DNA of 44,292 nt from Vibrio sagamiensis NBRC 104589. Its GTDB lineage: Bacteria; Pseudomonadota; Gammaproteobacteria; Enterobacterales; Vibrionaceae. Below are positions 7,798 to 16,148 of this stretch, in pieces (position 1 is the stretch's first letter; the number at the start of each line of letters is the position of its first letter). The stretch lies in NCBI RefSeq assembly GCF_007990935.1, contig NZ_BJXJ01000035.1:1-44292 (forward strand), read 5' to 3'. A model generated the notes under the pieces. That model saw only the letters and a list, made by a program, of their open reading frames with translations. It did no database searches and was not told the origin of the DNA. The translations under genes were made by a program, and so were the position numbers.

Positions 7798-8934
7798 ATG
7801 TTTGATTACGAAACCTTACGACTTATCTGGTGGGTACTGATAGGTGTCCTACTGATTGGTTTTGCTATAACAGATGGCTTCGATATGGGAGTGGGAGCAC
7901 TTGTTCCTGTTATCGGTAGAAGTGATAACCAGCGTCGTGTCATGATTAACTCAATTGCACCGCACTGGGATGGTAACCAAGTTTGGTTAATTACAGCTGG
8001 TGGCGCACTTTTTGCTGCATGGCCGTTGGTTTACGCAACATCATTCTCAGGTTTTTATCTGGCAATGTTGATTACTCTTGCGGCTTTATGGCTTCGCCCA
8101 CTTGGCCTAGACTACCGTTCAAAAATCGAGGAGCCTAGATGGCGTAATACATGGGACATTTGTATTTCTATTAGTGGCTTTGTCCCACCAATTATTTTTG
8201 GTGTGGCTTTTGGTAACCTTCTGCAAGGTGTACCTTTTGAGCTTAGTGACTTTTTAATGCCTACATACCATGGTTCATTCTTTGGCCTGCTTAATCCATT
8301 TGCATTACTATGCGGATTGGTCAGCTTATTTATGATCCTCATGCAAGGTTCATCATGGCTGCAAATGAAAACAACCGGTGATGTTCACAATCGTGCTCGT
8401 AGTGTAGCTCAGCTCATGGCAGTTCTAACTGTGATTGCTTTTGTTTTTGCAGGTTTCTTAATTCAAGATATGAAGGGTTATGTTATTGTTGGAAATATCG
8501 ACCCAAGTGCTGCATCTAACCCCCTAAATAAAGTGGTGGAGCTTACAAAAGGTGCATGGATGAATAACTTTAATACTTATCCATTGATGTGGGCTGCGCC
8601 TCTCTTAGGGACAATAATGCCATTATTGACATTCCTAGCTTCTCGATTTGGGAAATGTGGATTTGCCTTTTTGGCTTCAAGTTTGAGTAACGCAGGAATC
8701 ATCTTAACAGCTGGTTTTGCTATGTTCCCATTCATTATGCCATCAAGCAAAATGCCAAGTCACAGCTTAACAATCTGGGACTCTACGTCTTCAGAGTTAA
8801 CACTCAATATTATGACTGGTGTTGCTTTCATTATGGTTCCAATCATCTTAATGTATACGTCTTGGACTTATTACAAAATGTTTGGCCGTTTGGATGATAA
8901 ATTCATCGAAGAAAATAAAAACTCACTTTACTAG
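7798..8934 (+). CDS. cydB: Cytochrome bd ubiquinol oxidase subunit II
   Basis: Second integral-membrane subunit of the bd oxidase. The 378 residues (E. coli 379) begin MFDYETLRLIWWVLIGVLL and contain the conserved early GFAITDGFDMGVGAL segment typical of CydB. About eight to nine hydrophobic segments are visible. It lies 15 bases after cydA and 12 bases before cydX in a single operon. Confidence 0.98.
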   Translation: MFDYETLRLIWWVLIGVLLIGFAITDGFDMGVGALVPVIGRSDNQRRVMINSIAPHWDGNQVWLITAGGALFAAWPLVYATSFSGFYLAMLITLAALWLRPLGLDYRSKIEEPRWRNTWDICISISGFVPPIIFGVAFGNLLQGVPFELSDFLMPTYHGSFFGLLNPFALLCGLVSLFMILMQGSSWLQMKTTGDVHNRARSVAQLMAVLTVIAFVFAGFLIQDMKGYVIVGNIDPSAASNPLNKVVELTKGAWMNNFNTYPLMWAAPLLGTIMPLLTFLASRFGKCGFAFLASSLSNAGIILTAGFAMFPFIMPSSKMPSHSLTIWDSTSSELTLNIMTGVAFIMVPIILMYTSWTYYKMFGRLDDKFIEENKNSLY

Positions 8935-8946
8935 AGGCAATAATTT

Positions 8947-9054
8947 ATGTGGTATTTCGCATGGATACTAGGTGTACTTCTTGCTTGTGCGTTTGGCATT
9001 ATTAATGCACTTTGGTTAGAGCACTCAGAAATGATGGACAAAGACAGTGAGTAA
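8947..9054 (+). CDS. cydX: Small bd-oxidase subunit CydX
   Basis: A 35-residue protein starting MWYFAWILGVLLACAFG, one transmembrane helix followed by LEHSEMMDKDSE. CydX (YbgT) is the small stabilising subunit of cytochrome bd; the MWYF start and the following ALWLE segment are family hallmarks. AGAGG at about 8932-8936 serves as ribosome-binding site. Its last codons overlap the GTG start of ybgE by eight bases, which suggests translational coupling. Confidence 0.95.
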   Translation: MWYFAWILGVLLACAFGIINALWLEHSEMMDKDSE

Positions 9055-9349
9055 ACTCGCTACTAAGATAGCTTGCCTCCATAATCCTATGGATAATCGT
9101 CTTTTAAAGACATTATCTTTAGTTCTTGGATTTATGAATGCCGGCTTAGTGCTTTGGAACCCTGAAGCCTATCATCAAGCGATTGGAGGCTTTAATGTCT
9201 TCATCGCTCCCGCATTGATTTGGGCTATCTGTTCAAGTGTTATATACGGTATTGGCTTTAAACCGAGAAGTTGGTACTGGCAAGTATTGTTCAGTCCTTA
9301 CTTCTCAATGGCTATCTTAGCTTATCTAACGATAACTTTTTTTATGTGA
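9047..9349 (+). CDS. ybgE: cyd operon membrane protein YbgE
   Basis: A 100-residue protein with three hydrophobic helices (about 20-37, 52-70 and 78-98), the size and topology of YbgE (E. coli 97 residues), which is conserved in cyd operons but has no settled role. The GTG start at 9047 overlaps cydX; an in-frame ATG at 9089 (MDNRLLKTLSL) is an alternative and would give 86 residues. It is the last gene of the operon and is followed by a hairpin. Confidence 0.88.
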   Translation: MSKLATKIACLHNPMDNRLLKTLSLVLGFMNAGLVLWNPEAYHQAIGGFNVFIAPALIWAICSSVIYGIGFKPRSWYWQVLFSPYFSMAILAYLTITFFM

Positions 9350-9395
9350 TGTATAAATTAATACACGCTTGTTAAATTTAAGTTACTTTTATTAT

Positions 9396-9423
9396 AAGAA
9401 GCTAGATTTCACTCTAGCTTCTT
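9396..9423. terminator. Hairpin after ybgE, probable terminator
   Basis: Perfect 11-bp stem AAGAAGCTAGA (9396-9406) and TCTAGCTTCTT (9413-9423) with a six-base loop. The tail has few T residues, so termination strength is uncertain. The remaining intergenic stretch to 9563 must hold the tol-pal promoter, but no convincing -35/-10 pair was found. Confidence 0.6.
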
Positions 9424-9563
9424 CGCTTATTGAAAAGCATATGCTTTCATTCAGAGGTTACTTAAACGGCAAACAGTAAAAATTTATCTTACCTTTTATA
9501 CCCCAATTGATGTTGCTTCAGTTATAGTATCTACTTTAGAGTAAATTTATTTAAGGTACTCAA

Positions 9564-9983
9564 GTGACAGGCTCCTCATCCCCCTTTTACTGGCCAATAA
9601 CCGTCTATTATGAAGATACTGATACTGGCGGTGTGGTGTACCATTCCAATTACCTTAAGTTCTTTGAACGAGCTCGTACTGAAATGTTACGAGAAAAAGG
9701 TATTTCTCAATTGCAATTGTTGGAACAAAATGTTGGTTTTGTTGTCCGACACATGGACATTGATTTCAAGCTAGGTGCTCGACTCGATGAACACTTAAAA
9801 GTATTGTGCCAAGTTACGGACATCAAGCGGGCTTCTTTAAGGTTTTATCAAGAACTCACCAATGATGACGGAGATATTTTGTGCAAGGCAACGGTAATCG
9901 TTGCTTGTATTGATAATAAAAAAATGAAACCCATTGCTATTCCAGCATTTATTACTTCGGAGTTAACAAACAGTGACTGCTGA
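9564..9983 (+). CDS. ybgC: Acyl-CoA thioesterase YbgC, first gene of the tol-pal operon
   Basis: Hotdog-fold thioesterase of the YbgC/4-hydroxybenzoyl-CoA thioesterase family, 139 residues, cytoplasmic. The catalytic signature YYEDTDTGGVVYHSNYLKF is near the N-terminus, with the active-site Asp in it. The start is GTG at 9564. The 3' end overlaps tolQ by 11 bases. YbgC opens the tol-pal operon in many gammaproteobacteria and is linked to phospholipid metabolism, though its physiological substrate is unsettled. Confidence 0.95.
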   Translation: MTGSSSPFYWPITVYYEDTDTGGVVYHSNYLKFFERARTEMLREKGISQLQLLEQNVGFVVRHMDIDFKLGARLDEHLKVLCQVTDIKRASLRFYQELTNDDGDILCKATVIVACIDNKKMKPIAIPAFITSELTNSDC

Positions 9984-10671
9984 TATTTCTATTTTAGACC
10001 TTTTTCTTCAGGCTAGCTTACTCGTTAAGTTGGTTATGCTTATTCTGTTGGGTATGTCGATTGCATCATGGGCAATGATTATCCAACGTAGTAAAGTCTT
10101 ATCTCAAGCAACGAAAGATTCGGAAGCATTTGAGGACAAGTTTTGGTCTGGAACAGACTTATCTCAGATTTATCAAAAATCTAAAACTCGCAAGGATACA
10201 ATCACCGGAACAGAAGAGATTTTTTATGCTGGCTTTACTGAATTTGCCCGGTTAAGAAATAGCCATGTCAATTCACCTGATTACATCATGGAAGGAACTG
10301 GCAGGGCAATGCGTGTTGCAGTTGCAAGAGAGGTCGATGACTTGGAGACCAGTTTACCATTTTTAGCAACAGTAGGTTCTATAAGTCCTTATATTGGCTT
10401 ATTTGGTACAGTTTGGGGAATTATGCACGCATTCATCGCATTAGGCGAAGTGAAACAAGCAACACTTTCGATGGTTGCCCCTGGTATTGCTGAAGCTCTT
10501 ATTGCTACTGCGATGGGACTATTCGCTGCGATTCCAGCCGTTATGGCTTACAACCGTCTCAGCAATAAAGTAAGTAAACTAGAACATAGCTACGCAACCT
10601 TTTCTGAAGAGTTTCACAGTATTTTACATCGTCAAGCTATGGCGGGTAGAGACGGTTTAGTTAAGGACTAA
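9973..10671 (+). CDS. tolQ: Tol-Pal motor subunit TolQ
   Basis: Inner-membrane proton-channel subunit (MotA/ExbB/TolQ family) that with TolR energises TolA. The 232 residues show a first membrane helix near 16-36 and two more near 135-158 and 168-190, with the conserved GLFGTVWGIMHAF and ALIATAMGLFAAIPAV segments. The GTG start lies inside the end of ybgC. tolR starts three bases after the stop. Confidence 0.97.
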   Translation: MTADISILDLFLQASLLVKLVMLILLGMSIASWAMIIQRSKVLSQATKDSEAFEDKFWSGTDLSQIYQKSKTRKDTITGTEEIFYAGFTEFARLRNSHVNSPDYIMEGTGRAMRVAVAREVDDLETSLPFLATVGSISPYIGLFGTVWGIMHAFIALGEVKQATLSMVAPGIAEALIATAMGLFAAIPAVMAYNRLSNKVSKLEHSYATFSEEFHSILHRQAMAGRDGLVKD

Positions 10672-10674
10672 AGC

Positions 10675-11118
10675 ATGGCAGGTTACCAACCCAAAAAGAG
10701 AAAAATGACTGCTGAGATTAACGTTGTACCCTATATTGACGTTATGCTTGTGTTATTGATTATTTTCATGGCAACGGCCCCTTTTGTTACTCAAGGTGTT
10801 GATGTTGACCTACCCAAAACCTCGACTGCTAAATCCATGCAAGATCTAGCAGGGGATAGTCAAGGTAGCTTTATTATTATTGAAATTGACCGTGATGGAA
10901 ACTTAGGCCTTAGTGTCAATAATGAAGAAGTCCAGCGTGGCTTAACGATGCAAGATGTTATTGTTAAAGTAATCGCTGAACGTCAGCTTAATCCTGAAGC
11001 ACCTGTTGCGGTAGGTGGTGATGCCGCTACACCATACTCAGAGGTTGTTTTGGTATTAGACGAATTGAGTCGAGCTGGCATTCCTAAAGTTGGTCTGATG
11101 ACCGAGATTAAGGAATAG
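10675..11118 (+). CDS. tolR: Tol-Pal motor subunit TolR
   Basis: ExbD/TolR family, 147 residues, one N-terminal membrane helix (about 18-38) with the proton-relay aspartate in VVPYIDVMLVLLIIFM, then a periplasmic domain. It works with TolQ to convert proton flow into movement of TolA, which is needed for outer-membrane constriction at division. Confidence 0.97.
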   Translation: MAGYQPKKRKMTAEINVVPYIDVMLVLLIIFMATAPFVTQGVDVDLPKTSTAKSMQDLAGDSQGSFIIIEIDRDGNLGLSVNNEEVQRGLTMQDVIVKVIAERQLNPEAPVAVGGDAATPYSEVVLVLDELSRAGIPKVGLMTEIKE

Positions 11119-11131
11119 ATGTTATATCCAA

Positions 11132-12154
11132 ATGAAAAATAATAAAAAAAGAACCAAACCTTATGCAATTCCTGTTGGTACATCCTTTGTTTTGCATGCG
11201 ATTTTGATTGCTGCATTAATTTGGGGAGCTGATACAGCGGTTTCAAAGCCTGAGCTAACTGGAAAGATGGTTCAAGCAGTTGTGATTGATCCCAAATTGG
11301 TTCAACAGCAAGCAAAAGACATTCGTCAACAGCGCGAGAGAGCTGCGAAAAAAGAGCAAGCTAGGTTAGATAAACTTAGACGAGATGCAGAAGCATTAGA
11401 AAAAAACCGTAAAGCCGAAGAAGAGCAGATTCGTAAGCTAAAAGAACAGCAAGTTAAAGATGCTAAAGCTGCACGTGAGGCTGAAGCTCTGAGAAAGAAA
11501 AAAGAACAGGAACGTAAAGCTGAAGAAAAGAGAGCAAAACAAGAGAAGCAACGAGCAGAACAAGCGGAAAAACAACGCCTCGCTAAGGAAGAAGCTTTAC
11601 GTCAGGCAGAAAAGAAAAAAATAGCGCAGGAAAAAGAAGCTAAAGCCGCAGCAGATAAGGCTCGTCGAGAGCGTGAAGCTGCAGAAAAAGCTGAAAAGCA
11701 ACGTATTGCAAAAGAAAAAGCAGCACAGGCAGCGGCAGAGAAAGCTCGCAAGGAAAAACAAAGATTAGAAGAAATAGAGCGTGAGCGAAAGGAACAAGAA
11801 GCGGCTCTTAACGATATTTTTTCCGGACTAGAAAGTGAAACAGAGCTTAATAATGTTGCTCAAAATCGACATATGGAGTCAGAAATAGGCCGCTTTGCTG
11901 CTATTTATACACAAATGATTGAAAAGCGAATTATTAAGGATGATTATCTGTTGGGAAAGTCATGTCGTGTGAATATCAGGCTCATATCTGCAGGGGATGA
12001 AATGATGGTCGCAAGTGTGAAAGTTCTAAACGGTGATGCACGAGTTTGTGCCGCTGCTAAAAGTGCCATTGCACAAGTTGGTACTTTTCCAAAATCGAAA
12101 GATGATGCCATTAACAATAAGCTGAAAGATATTAATTTAACGGTTGCTCTATAA
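11132..12154 (+). CDS. tolA: Tol-Pal envelope protein TolA
   Basis: Inner-membrane-anchored protein that spans the periplasm and contacts TolB and Pal. The 340 residues have one membrane helix at about 15-34, a long highly charged Lys/Ala/Glu/Arg-rich helical domain (about 60-225) and a C-terminal globular domain (about 245-340) with a pair of cysteines (SCRVN, RVCAAAK). The charged middle domain is repetitive at DNA level (AAAGC/GAAGC runs), as usual in tolA. Confidence 0.96.
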   Translation: MKNNKKRTKPYAIPVGTSFVLHAILIAALIWGADTAVSKPELTGKMVQAVVIDPKLVQQQAKDIRQQRERAAKKEQARLDKLRRDAEALEKNRKAEEEQIRKLKEQQVKDAKAAREAEALRKKKEQERKAEEKRAKQEKQRAEQAEKQRLAKEEALRQAEKKKIAQEKEAKAAADKARREREAAEKAEKQRIAKEKAAQAAAEKARKEKQRLEEIERERKEQEAALNDIFSGLESETELNNVAQNRHMESEIGRFAAIYTQMIEKRIIKDDYLLGKSCRVNIRLISAGDEMMVASVKVLNGDARVCAAAKSAIAQVGTFPKSKDDAINNKLKDINLTVAL

Positions 12155-12171
12155 CAAAAAGGGACACAGAC

Positions 12172-13524
12172 GTGATAAAACGCCTTGTATTAGGAATGCT
12201 GGTACTGCTCAGCAGTCTCAGTAGTGTTGCGCATGCTGCACTAGAACTAGTCATTACAGATGGTATTGATTCTGCGAGACCCATTGCCATCGTTCCATTC
12301 AAATGGGAAGGTTCTCAACCTTTACCAACCGATATATCTGCTGTAATCGCTTCGGATTTGCAGCGCAGTGGAAAATTTGCTCCTGTAGCATTGAATAAAA
12401 TGCCACAAATGCCTTATAACGTATCGGAAGTTAACTACGATACTTGGACGGGATTAGGTGTCGATGCTTTATTAACTGGCTCGATTGAGCAGAACAGTCA
12501 AGGTGCTTATGTCATTAACTACCAATTAATCGATGTGGTGCGTGGTCATTTGGCAGAAGGGAATCAACTAGCCTCAAGTACTGAAAGCAATAGTATTGTT
12601 GTTCAAGAGCCGCTTTTATTTAATAAAAAAGCAACCATTGAAGCTCCTCGAATGCGTGAGTATGGTCATCGTATCTCTGATTTAGTCTATGAACAGCTAA
12701 CTGGAGAACGCGGTGCTTTCATGACTCGTATCGCTTATGTTGTGGTGAGTGATAAAGACACTTTCCCATATCAGTTGAGAGTGGCAGATTATGATGGTTT
12801 TAATGAACGTTTAGTTCTTCAGTCAAAGCAGCCTCTGATGTCACCTGCATGGTCACCTGATGGTCAAAAATTAGCTTATGTAAGTTTCCAGAATGGCCAA
12901 GCCGAAATATTCATGATGAATATTTATACGGGTGAACAAGAAAAATTAACTTCATATCCTCGCCATAACGGTGCGCCCAAGTTTTCACCAGATGGTAATA
13001 AGCTCGCGTTAGTATTATCAAAAACAGGTTCTCTTCAAGTCTACACTCTGGATTTGAATACCCGTCAGCTAACTCAAATTACTAGAGGAAGATCTAATAA
13101 TACAGAACCATTCTGGCATCCGGATGGACAGTCGTTGATTTTTACCTCTGATAGAGGTGGTAAGCCACAGATTTATCAGGTAAATTTAACAAGTGGTTCT
13201 ACACAGCGTCTAACTTGGCAAGGCAGCCAAAATTTGGGTGGGCAAATTACGCCTGATGGCCGTTTTCTTGTTATGGTAAATCGAAGTAACACAGGGTTTA
13301 ACCTTGCAAAGCAAGACTTAGACACAGGTGCACTTCAGGTTTTAACTGAAACATTGCTTGATGAGTCACCAAGTATCGCGCCTAATGGTGGGATGGTGAT
13401 ATACAGCTCTATTTATAACAAGCAAAACGTGCTTTCAATGGTTTCTATCGATGGTCGATTTAAAGCCCGTTTACCTGCGACCAATGGTCGTGTGAGATCA
13501 CCTGCATGGTCTCCATTTTTGTAA
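12172..13524 (+). CDS. tolB: Periplasmic Tol-Pal protein TolB
   Basis: Periplasmic beta-propeller that binds Pal and the TolA C-terminus. The 450 residues start at GTG 12172 and carry a signal peptide ending VAHA|ALE near residue 22. An N-terminal alpha/beta domain is followed by propeller blades with repeats such as SPAWSPDGQKLAYVS, APKFSPDGNKLALV and EPFWHPDGQSLIFTSDRGG. It begins 17 bases after tolA. Confidence 0.97.
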   Translation: MIKRLVLGMLVLLSSLSSVAHAALELVITDGIDSARPIAIVPFKWEGSQPLPTDISAVIASDLQRSGKFAPVALNKMPQMPYNVSEVNYDTWTGLGVDALLTGSIEQNSQGAYVINYQLIDVVRGHLAEGNQLASSTESNSIVVQEPLLFNKKATIEAPRMREYGHRISDLVYEQLTGERGAFMTRIAYVVVSDKDTFPYQLRVADYDGFNERLVLQSKQPLMSPAWSPDGQKLAYVSFQNGQAEIFMMNIYTGEQEKLTSYPRHNGAPKFSPDGNKLALVLSKTGSLQVYTLDLNTRQLTQITRGRSNNTEPFWHPDGQSLIFTSDRGGKPQIYQVNLTSGSTQRLTWQGSQNLGGQITPDGRFLVMVNRSNTGFNLAKQDLDTGALQVLTETLLDESPSIAPNGGMVIYSSIYNKQNVLSMVSIDGRFKARLPATNGRVRSPAWSPFL

Positions 13525-13554
13525 TACAAAATCTAAATAATAAAGGAAAAAATA

Positions 13555-14073
13555 ATGCAACTTAATAATCTTCTGAAAGGCCTACTTATCTCTATCCCTG
13601 TTATGGCTATGACAGCTTGTAGCTCAAGCGATGATGCATCATCAAATTCAGGTTCAGCGACAAATGGTGGTTCGGATTCAACAGTTGTATCAACACTTGA
13701 TCGCAACGGTCAATTAAGTGAGCAAGAACTTCAAGAGCAAGCTTTACGTGCTGCTCAAACTATCTACTTTGCGTTTGATAATTCAACCATTGCGCGTGAT
13801 TATGAGGATATGCTAGCCGCTCATGCTGCTTACTTAAGCCAAAACCCAGCATTAAAAGTAACGATTGAAGGTCATGCTGATGAACGTGGTACACCTGAAT
13901 ACAACATTGCGCTAGGTGAGCGCCGTGCTGAAGCAGTATCTAACTACCTGCAAGCTCTGGGTGTACAAGCTAACCAAATTTCGATTGTTAGCTACGGCGA
14001 AGAAAAGCCATTGTTGCTTGGTCAAGCAGAAAATATCTACGCTAAGAACCGTCGTGCGGTTTTAGTATATTAA
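13555..14073 (+). CDS. pal: Peptidoglycan-associated lipoprotein Pal
   Basis: Outer-membrane lipoprotein that anchors the Tol complex to peptidoglycan. A lipobox (MAMTAC, Cys near 22) follows the signal peptide, then a Ser/Asn/Gly-rich linker, then an OmpA-C domain (about 70-172) with FAFDNSTI and the peptidoglycan-binding IEGHADERGTPEYNIALGERR. AAAGGAAA upstream of the ATG is a good ribosome-binding site. Confidence 0.98.
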   Translation: MQLNNLLKGLLISIPVMAMTACSSSDDASSNSGSATNGGSDSTVVSTLDRNGQLSEQELQEQALRAAQTIYFAFDNSTIARDYEDMLAAHAAYLSQNPALKVTIEGHADERGTPEYNIALGERRAEAVSNYLQALGVQANQISIVSYGEEKPLLLGQAENIYAKNRRAVLVY

Positions 14074-14089
14074 CTTAGAGGAAGACCTC

Positions 14090-14848
14090 ATGTTCAGTAG
14101 CTCCATACGTTTTATTACGTTAGCGTTACTGGCAAGTGCGGCGAATAATATTTTCGCCGCACCAGCACCAGTATCCGACCTTACTCGTTCTTCGCCCTAT
14201 TCCCGTTCGTCCTCTGAATCTGACGTTGAGCGTTTAGAGCGCTTGTTACAAAACCGCAATCGTGTTCAATTGCAAATGCAAATGCAGATTGATCAAATGG
14301 CTCAAGAGATTAACGAGCTTCGTGGGCAAGCAGAACGAAATAATTATGAGATACAGCAGATGCTCAAGCGTCAACGAGAGCTATTTGTAGAACTTGACCA
14401 AGTTCGTGGAGGCCTCAATTCTGCGTCTGCTCAGGGGGCAAAAAATGTGTTTGGTGTATCTGAAGGGCAGTTTTCACCCAATGCAGATGAGCAAACTACT
14501 TATCGAAATGCCGTAGATTTGATTTTGAAAAAGAAAGATTATGCTGGTGCTATCGCTGCGTTCGAACAATTTCAGAAAAATTATCCTAATTCTACCTATA
14601 CGGCGAATTCTCACTATTGGCTTGGACAACTTTATTTTGCTAAGAAGCAAGATAAAGAAGCTGCGAAAAGGTTTATTTCTGTCATGTCCTATAAAGGTTC
14701 GAGTAAACGAGCGGACGCTCTTGTTAAGCTAGGCGATATTGCAGCAAGAAATAATAATACAACTCAAGCCAAAAAATATTACCAGCAAGTTGTTGATGAA
14801 TATCCAGATAGTGCGTCGGCAAAAATAGCTGTGTCTAAGCTTAAGTAA
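14090..14848 (+). CDS. cpoB: Cell-division coordinator CpoB (YbgF)
   Basis: Periplasmic protein that links peptidoglycan synthesis and Tol-driven outer-membrane constriction. The 252 residues contain a signal peptide ending IFAA|PAP, an N-terminal coiled coil (about 45-105, ERLERLLQNRNRVQLQMQM) that forms trimers in the family, and C-terminal tetratricopeptide repeats (YRNAVDLILKKKDYAGAI, SHYWLGQLYF, KKYYQQVVDEYPDS). It is the last gene of the tol-pal operon and is followed by a long hairpin. Confidence 0.96.
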   Translation: MFSSSIRFITLALLASAANNIFAAPAPVSDLTRSSPYSRSSSESDVERLERLLQNRNRVQLQMQMQIDQMAQEINELRGQAERNNYEIQQMLKRQRELFVELDQVRGGLNSASAQGAKNVFGVSEGQFSPNADEQTTYRNAVDLILKKKDYAGAIAAFEQFQKNYPNSTYTANSHYWLGQLYFAKKQDKEAAKRFISVMSYKGSSKRADALVKLGDIAARNNNTTQAKKYYQQVVDEYPDSASAKIAVSKLK

Positions 14849-14871
14849 TTAATACAGTAACGATAAATAGT

Positions 14872-14940
14872 CTCAAGATAATCTTTTCCAATATCTTAAA
14901 AGCCCCGGGTATTGGAAAATTATCTCGAGTATTTATTTTA
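14872..14940 (+). terminator. Long imperfect hairpin after cpoB
   Basis: Arm 14872-14893 pairs with 14910-14929 over about 20 bases with one bulge and one mismatch, with loop around AGCCCCGGG, followed by TATTTATTTTA. It is the likely end of the tol-pal transcript. Confidence 0.7.
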
Positions 14941-14995
14941 ATTTTTGATACATCAGTTTTTATTATTCTTTCTAGTCGAAGAAAATCAAGATCTT

Positions 14996-15053
14996 TACCG
15001 CATTAATGCCCTTCAGTAAAAGTACTTCACCCAGACAGAGAGTTACTGCGGTA
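14996..15053. repeat. Dyad in the cpoB-cosR intergenic region
   Basis: TACCGCA (14996-15002) and TGCGGTA (15047-15053) are exact reverse complements enclosing 44 bases with shorter internal complementarity (AGTAA/TTACT). In the 457-base gap 14849-15305 no supportable gene was found; this GC-richer stretch (about 14985-15115) stands out from its AT-rich surroundings. In E. coli a tRNA cluster follows cpoB (ybgF); none is visible here. Confidence 0.35.
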
Positions 15054-15305
15054 GGGACGCCACTGACATTCCGGAGAAAATAACAGGAAAAAGCAACAAA
15101 AGCCTCAGAATCATATTTTTAGGAATGGAAGCTGCAGTGAGGCAATTTACTAGATATTCACCAAAAGCTATCCTTAACTCATTAAATATTAGGCACATAT
15201 CATTCTTTGCTCATCTTTATAAATAATTGATTCATATCGCAAGGTAGTTATGTTTCAAATTGCTTTTTATTAAAACGTCGTAATCTTTGTATGTGACTGA
15301 AATAT

Positions 15306-15782
15306 TTAATCGGTTTGAGTAATGCTTCCAATCTCAAGGACAGGCGCCACTTCAATTTCTTCGGCATTCATCATGCTAGATATTCTTTGTACAGAAGAGA
15401 GTAAAAGGCTTTGTTCCCAGTCTTCGAGTTGTTGAAATCGCGCGATAAAATGCTCTTGTAGGGGAGTTGGTGCAGATAATAACACTGCTTTTCCCTGTTC
15501 TGTGAGGACTGCATGTACCTTACGTTTATCTTCTAAACTGCGTCGACGTTCAACAAACTTATTACGCTCTAAACGATCAAGAATAGTTGTAGCAGTGGCT
15601 TGACTCATATTCGTATAATTTGAAAGCTGTTTGATAGTGACATTCTGTAACTCATTAATTGCACGCATGAGGATCACTTGTGGTGCAGTTAAGCCAGACT
15701 CTTTATTCAGCTTCTTGGAGTGTAAATCAATTGCGCGAATGATCTGACGAATAGAGACTAGAACTTCTTCGTGTTTATCCAA
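15306..15782 (-). CDS. cosR: MarR-family osmotic-stress regulator CosR
   Basis: A 158-residue MarR-type winged-helix repressor with the pattern LTAPQVILMRAI...TIKQLSNYTNMSQATATTILDRLERNKFVERRRSLEDKRKVHAVLTEQG. The N-terminus (DKHEEVLVSIRQIIRAIDLHS) and its place divergent from a BCCT transporter match Vibrio CosR, which in V. cholerae and V. parahaemolyticus represses compatible-solute genes (ectoine synthesis, BCCT transporters) at low salinity. The start codon is TTG at 15780-15782 with GGAGG (15787-15791 on the other strand) just upstream; no ATG or GTG fits better. The assignment rests on recall of the family and on context. Confidence 0.82.
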   Translation of the reverse strand: MDKHEEVLVSIRQIIRAIDLHSKKLNKESGLTAPQVILMRAINELQNVTIKQLSNYTNMSQATATTILDRLERNKFVERRRSLEDKRKVHAVLTEQGKAVLLSAPTPLQEHFIARFQQLEDWEQSLLLSSVQRISSMMNAEEIEVAPVLEIGSITQTD

Positions 15783-15893
15783 GTTTCCTCCGAACCTTCC
15801 AATTAGGCTGGCTGATGTTGCATTAAATATAGTGGTAAAAGGCGATAATCAAGTTAGTAATGTAAGCTTATATTATCTTGAGTAAATAGTTCA

Positions 15894-15913
15894 GTTACCT
15901 GGGAGAGAGTAAC
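15894..15913. promoter_or_regulatory. Dyad in the cosR-BCCT divergent control region
   Basis: GTTAC (15894-15898), ten bases, GTAAC (15909-15913). It is one candidate operator in the 366-base region 15783-16148, which must hold both promoters. A second pair, GATAATCAAG/CTTGAGTAA (about 15844-15885), is also partly symmetrical. Which of these CosR would bind cannot be decided from sequence. Confidence 0.3.
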
Positions 15914-16148
15914 ATGTTTTAGGACAGTGTTAAAATGATTGAAATAATGTTTTGTGGTCTAATTATTTATTTTATGTTCATTAACTATTTTTATGATTTA
16001 AAGGGCCAAAAAGCGATTTTTTAAAGCAAATGATAGACAAAAGCAACAAAAATGTTAGGATCTTCTACCTTGTTAGGAAGAGAAATGCATCGTGTTCAAA
16101 TTGTTTCTGTCTTTCCTATGAGCGTTTGTACACACAAAGAGGGGAAGT

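Noticed and set aside
15043..15114. Minus-strand 23-residue frame MILRLLLLFPVIFSGMSVAS as a small secreted peptide
   Set aside because: No ribosome-binding site, and the frame ends at once; composition alone is not enough to call a gene.
14849..15305. tRNA genes after cpoB as in E. coli
   Set aside because: No cloverleaf or T-loop (GGTTCRA) pattern is present in the gap.
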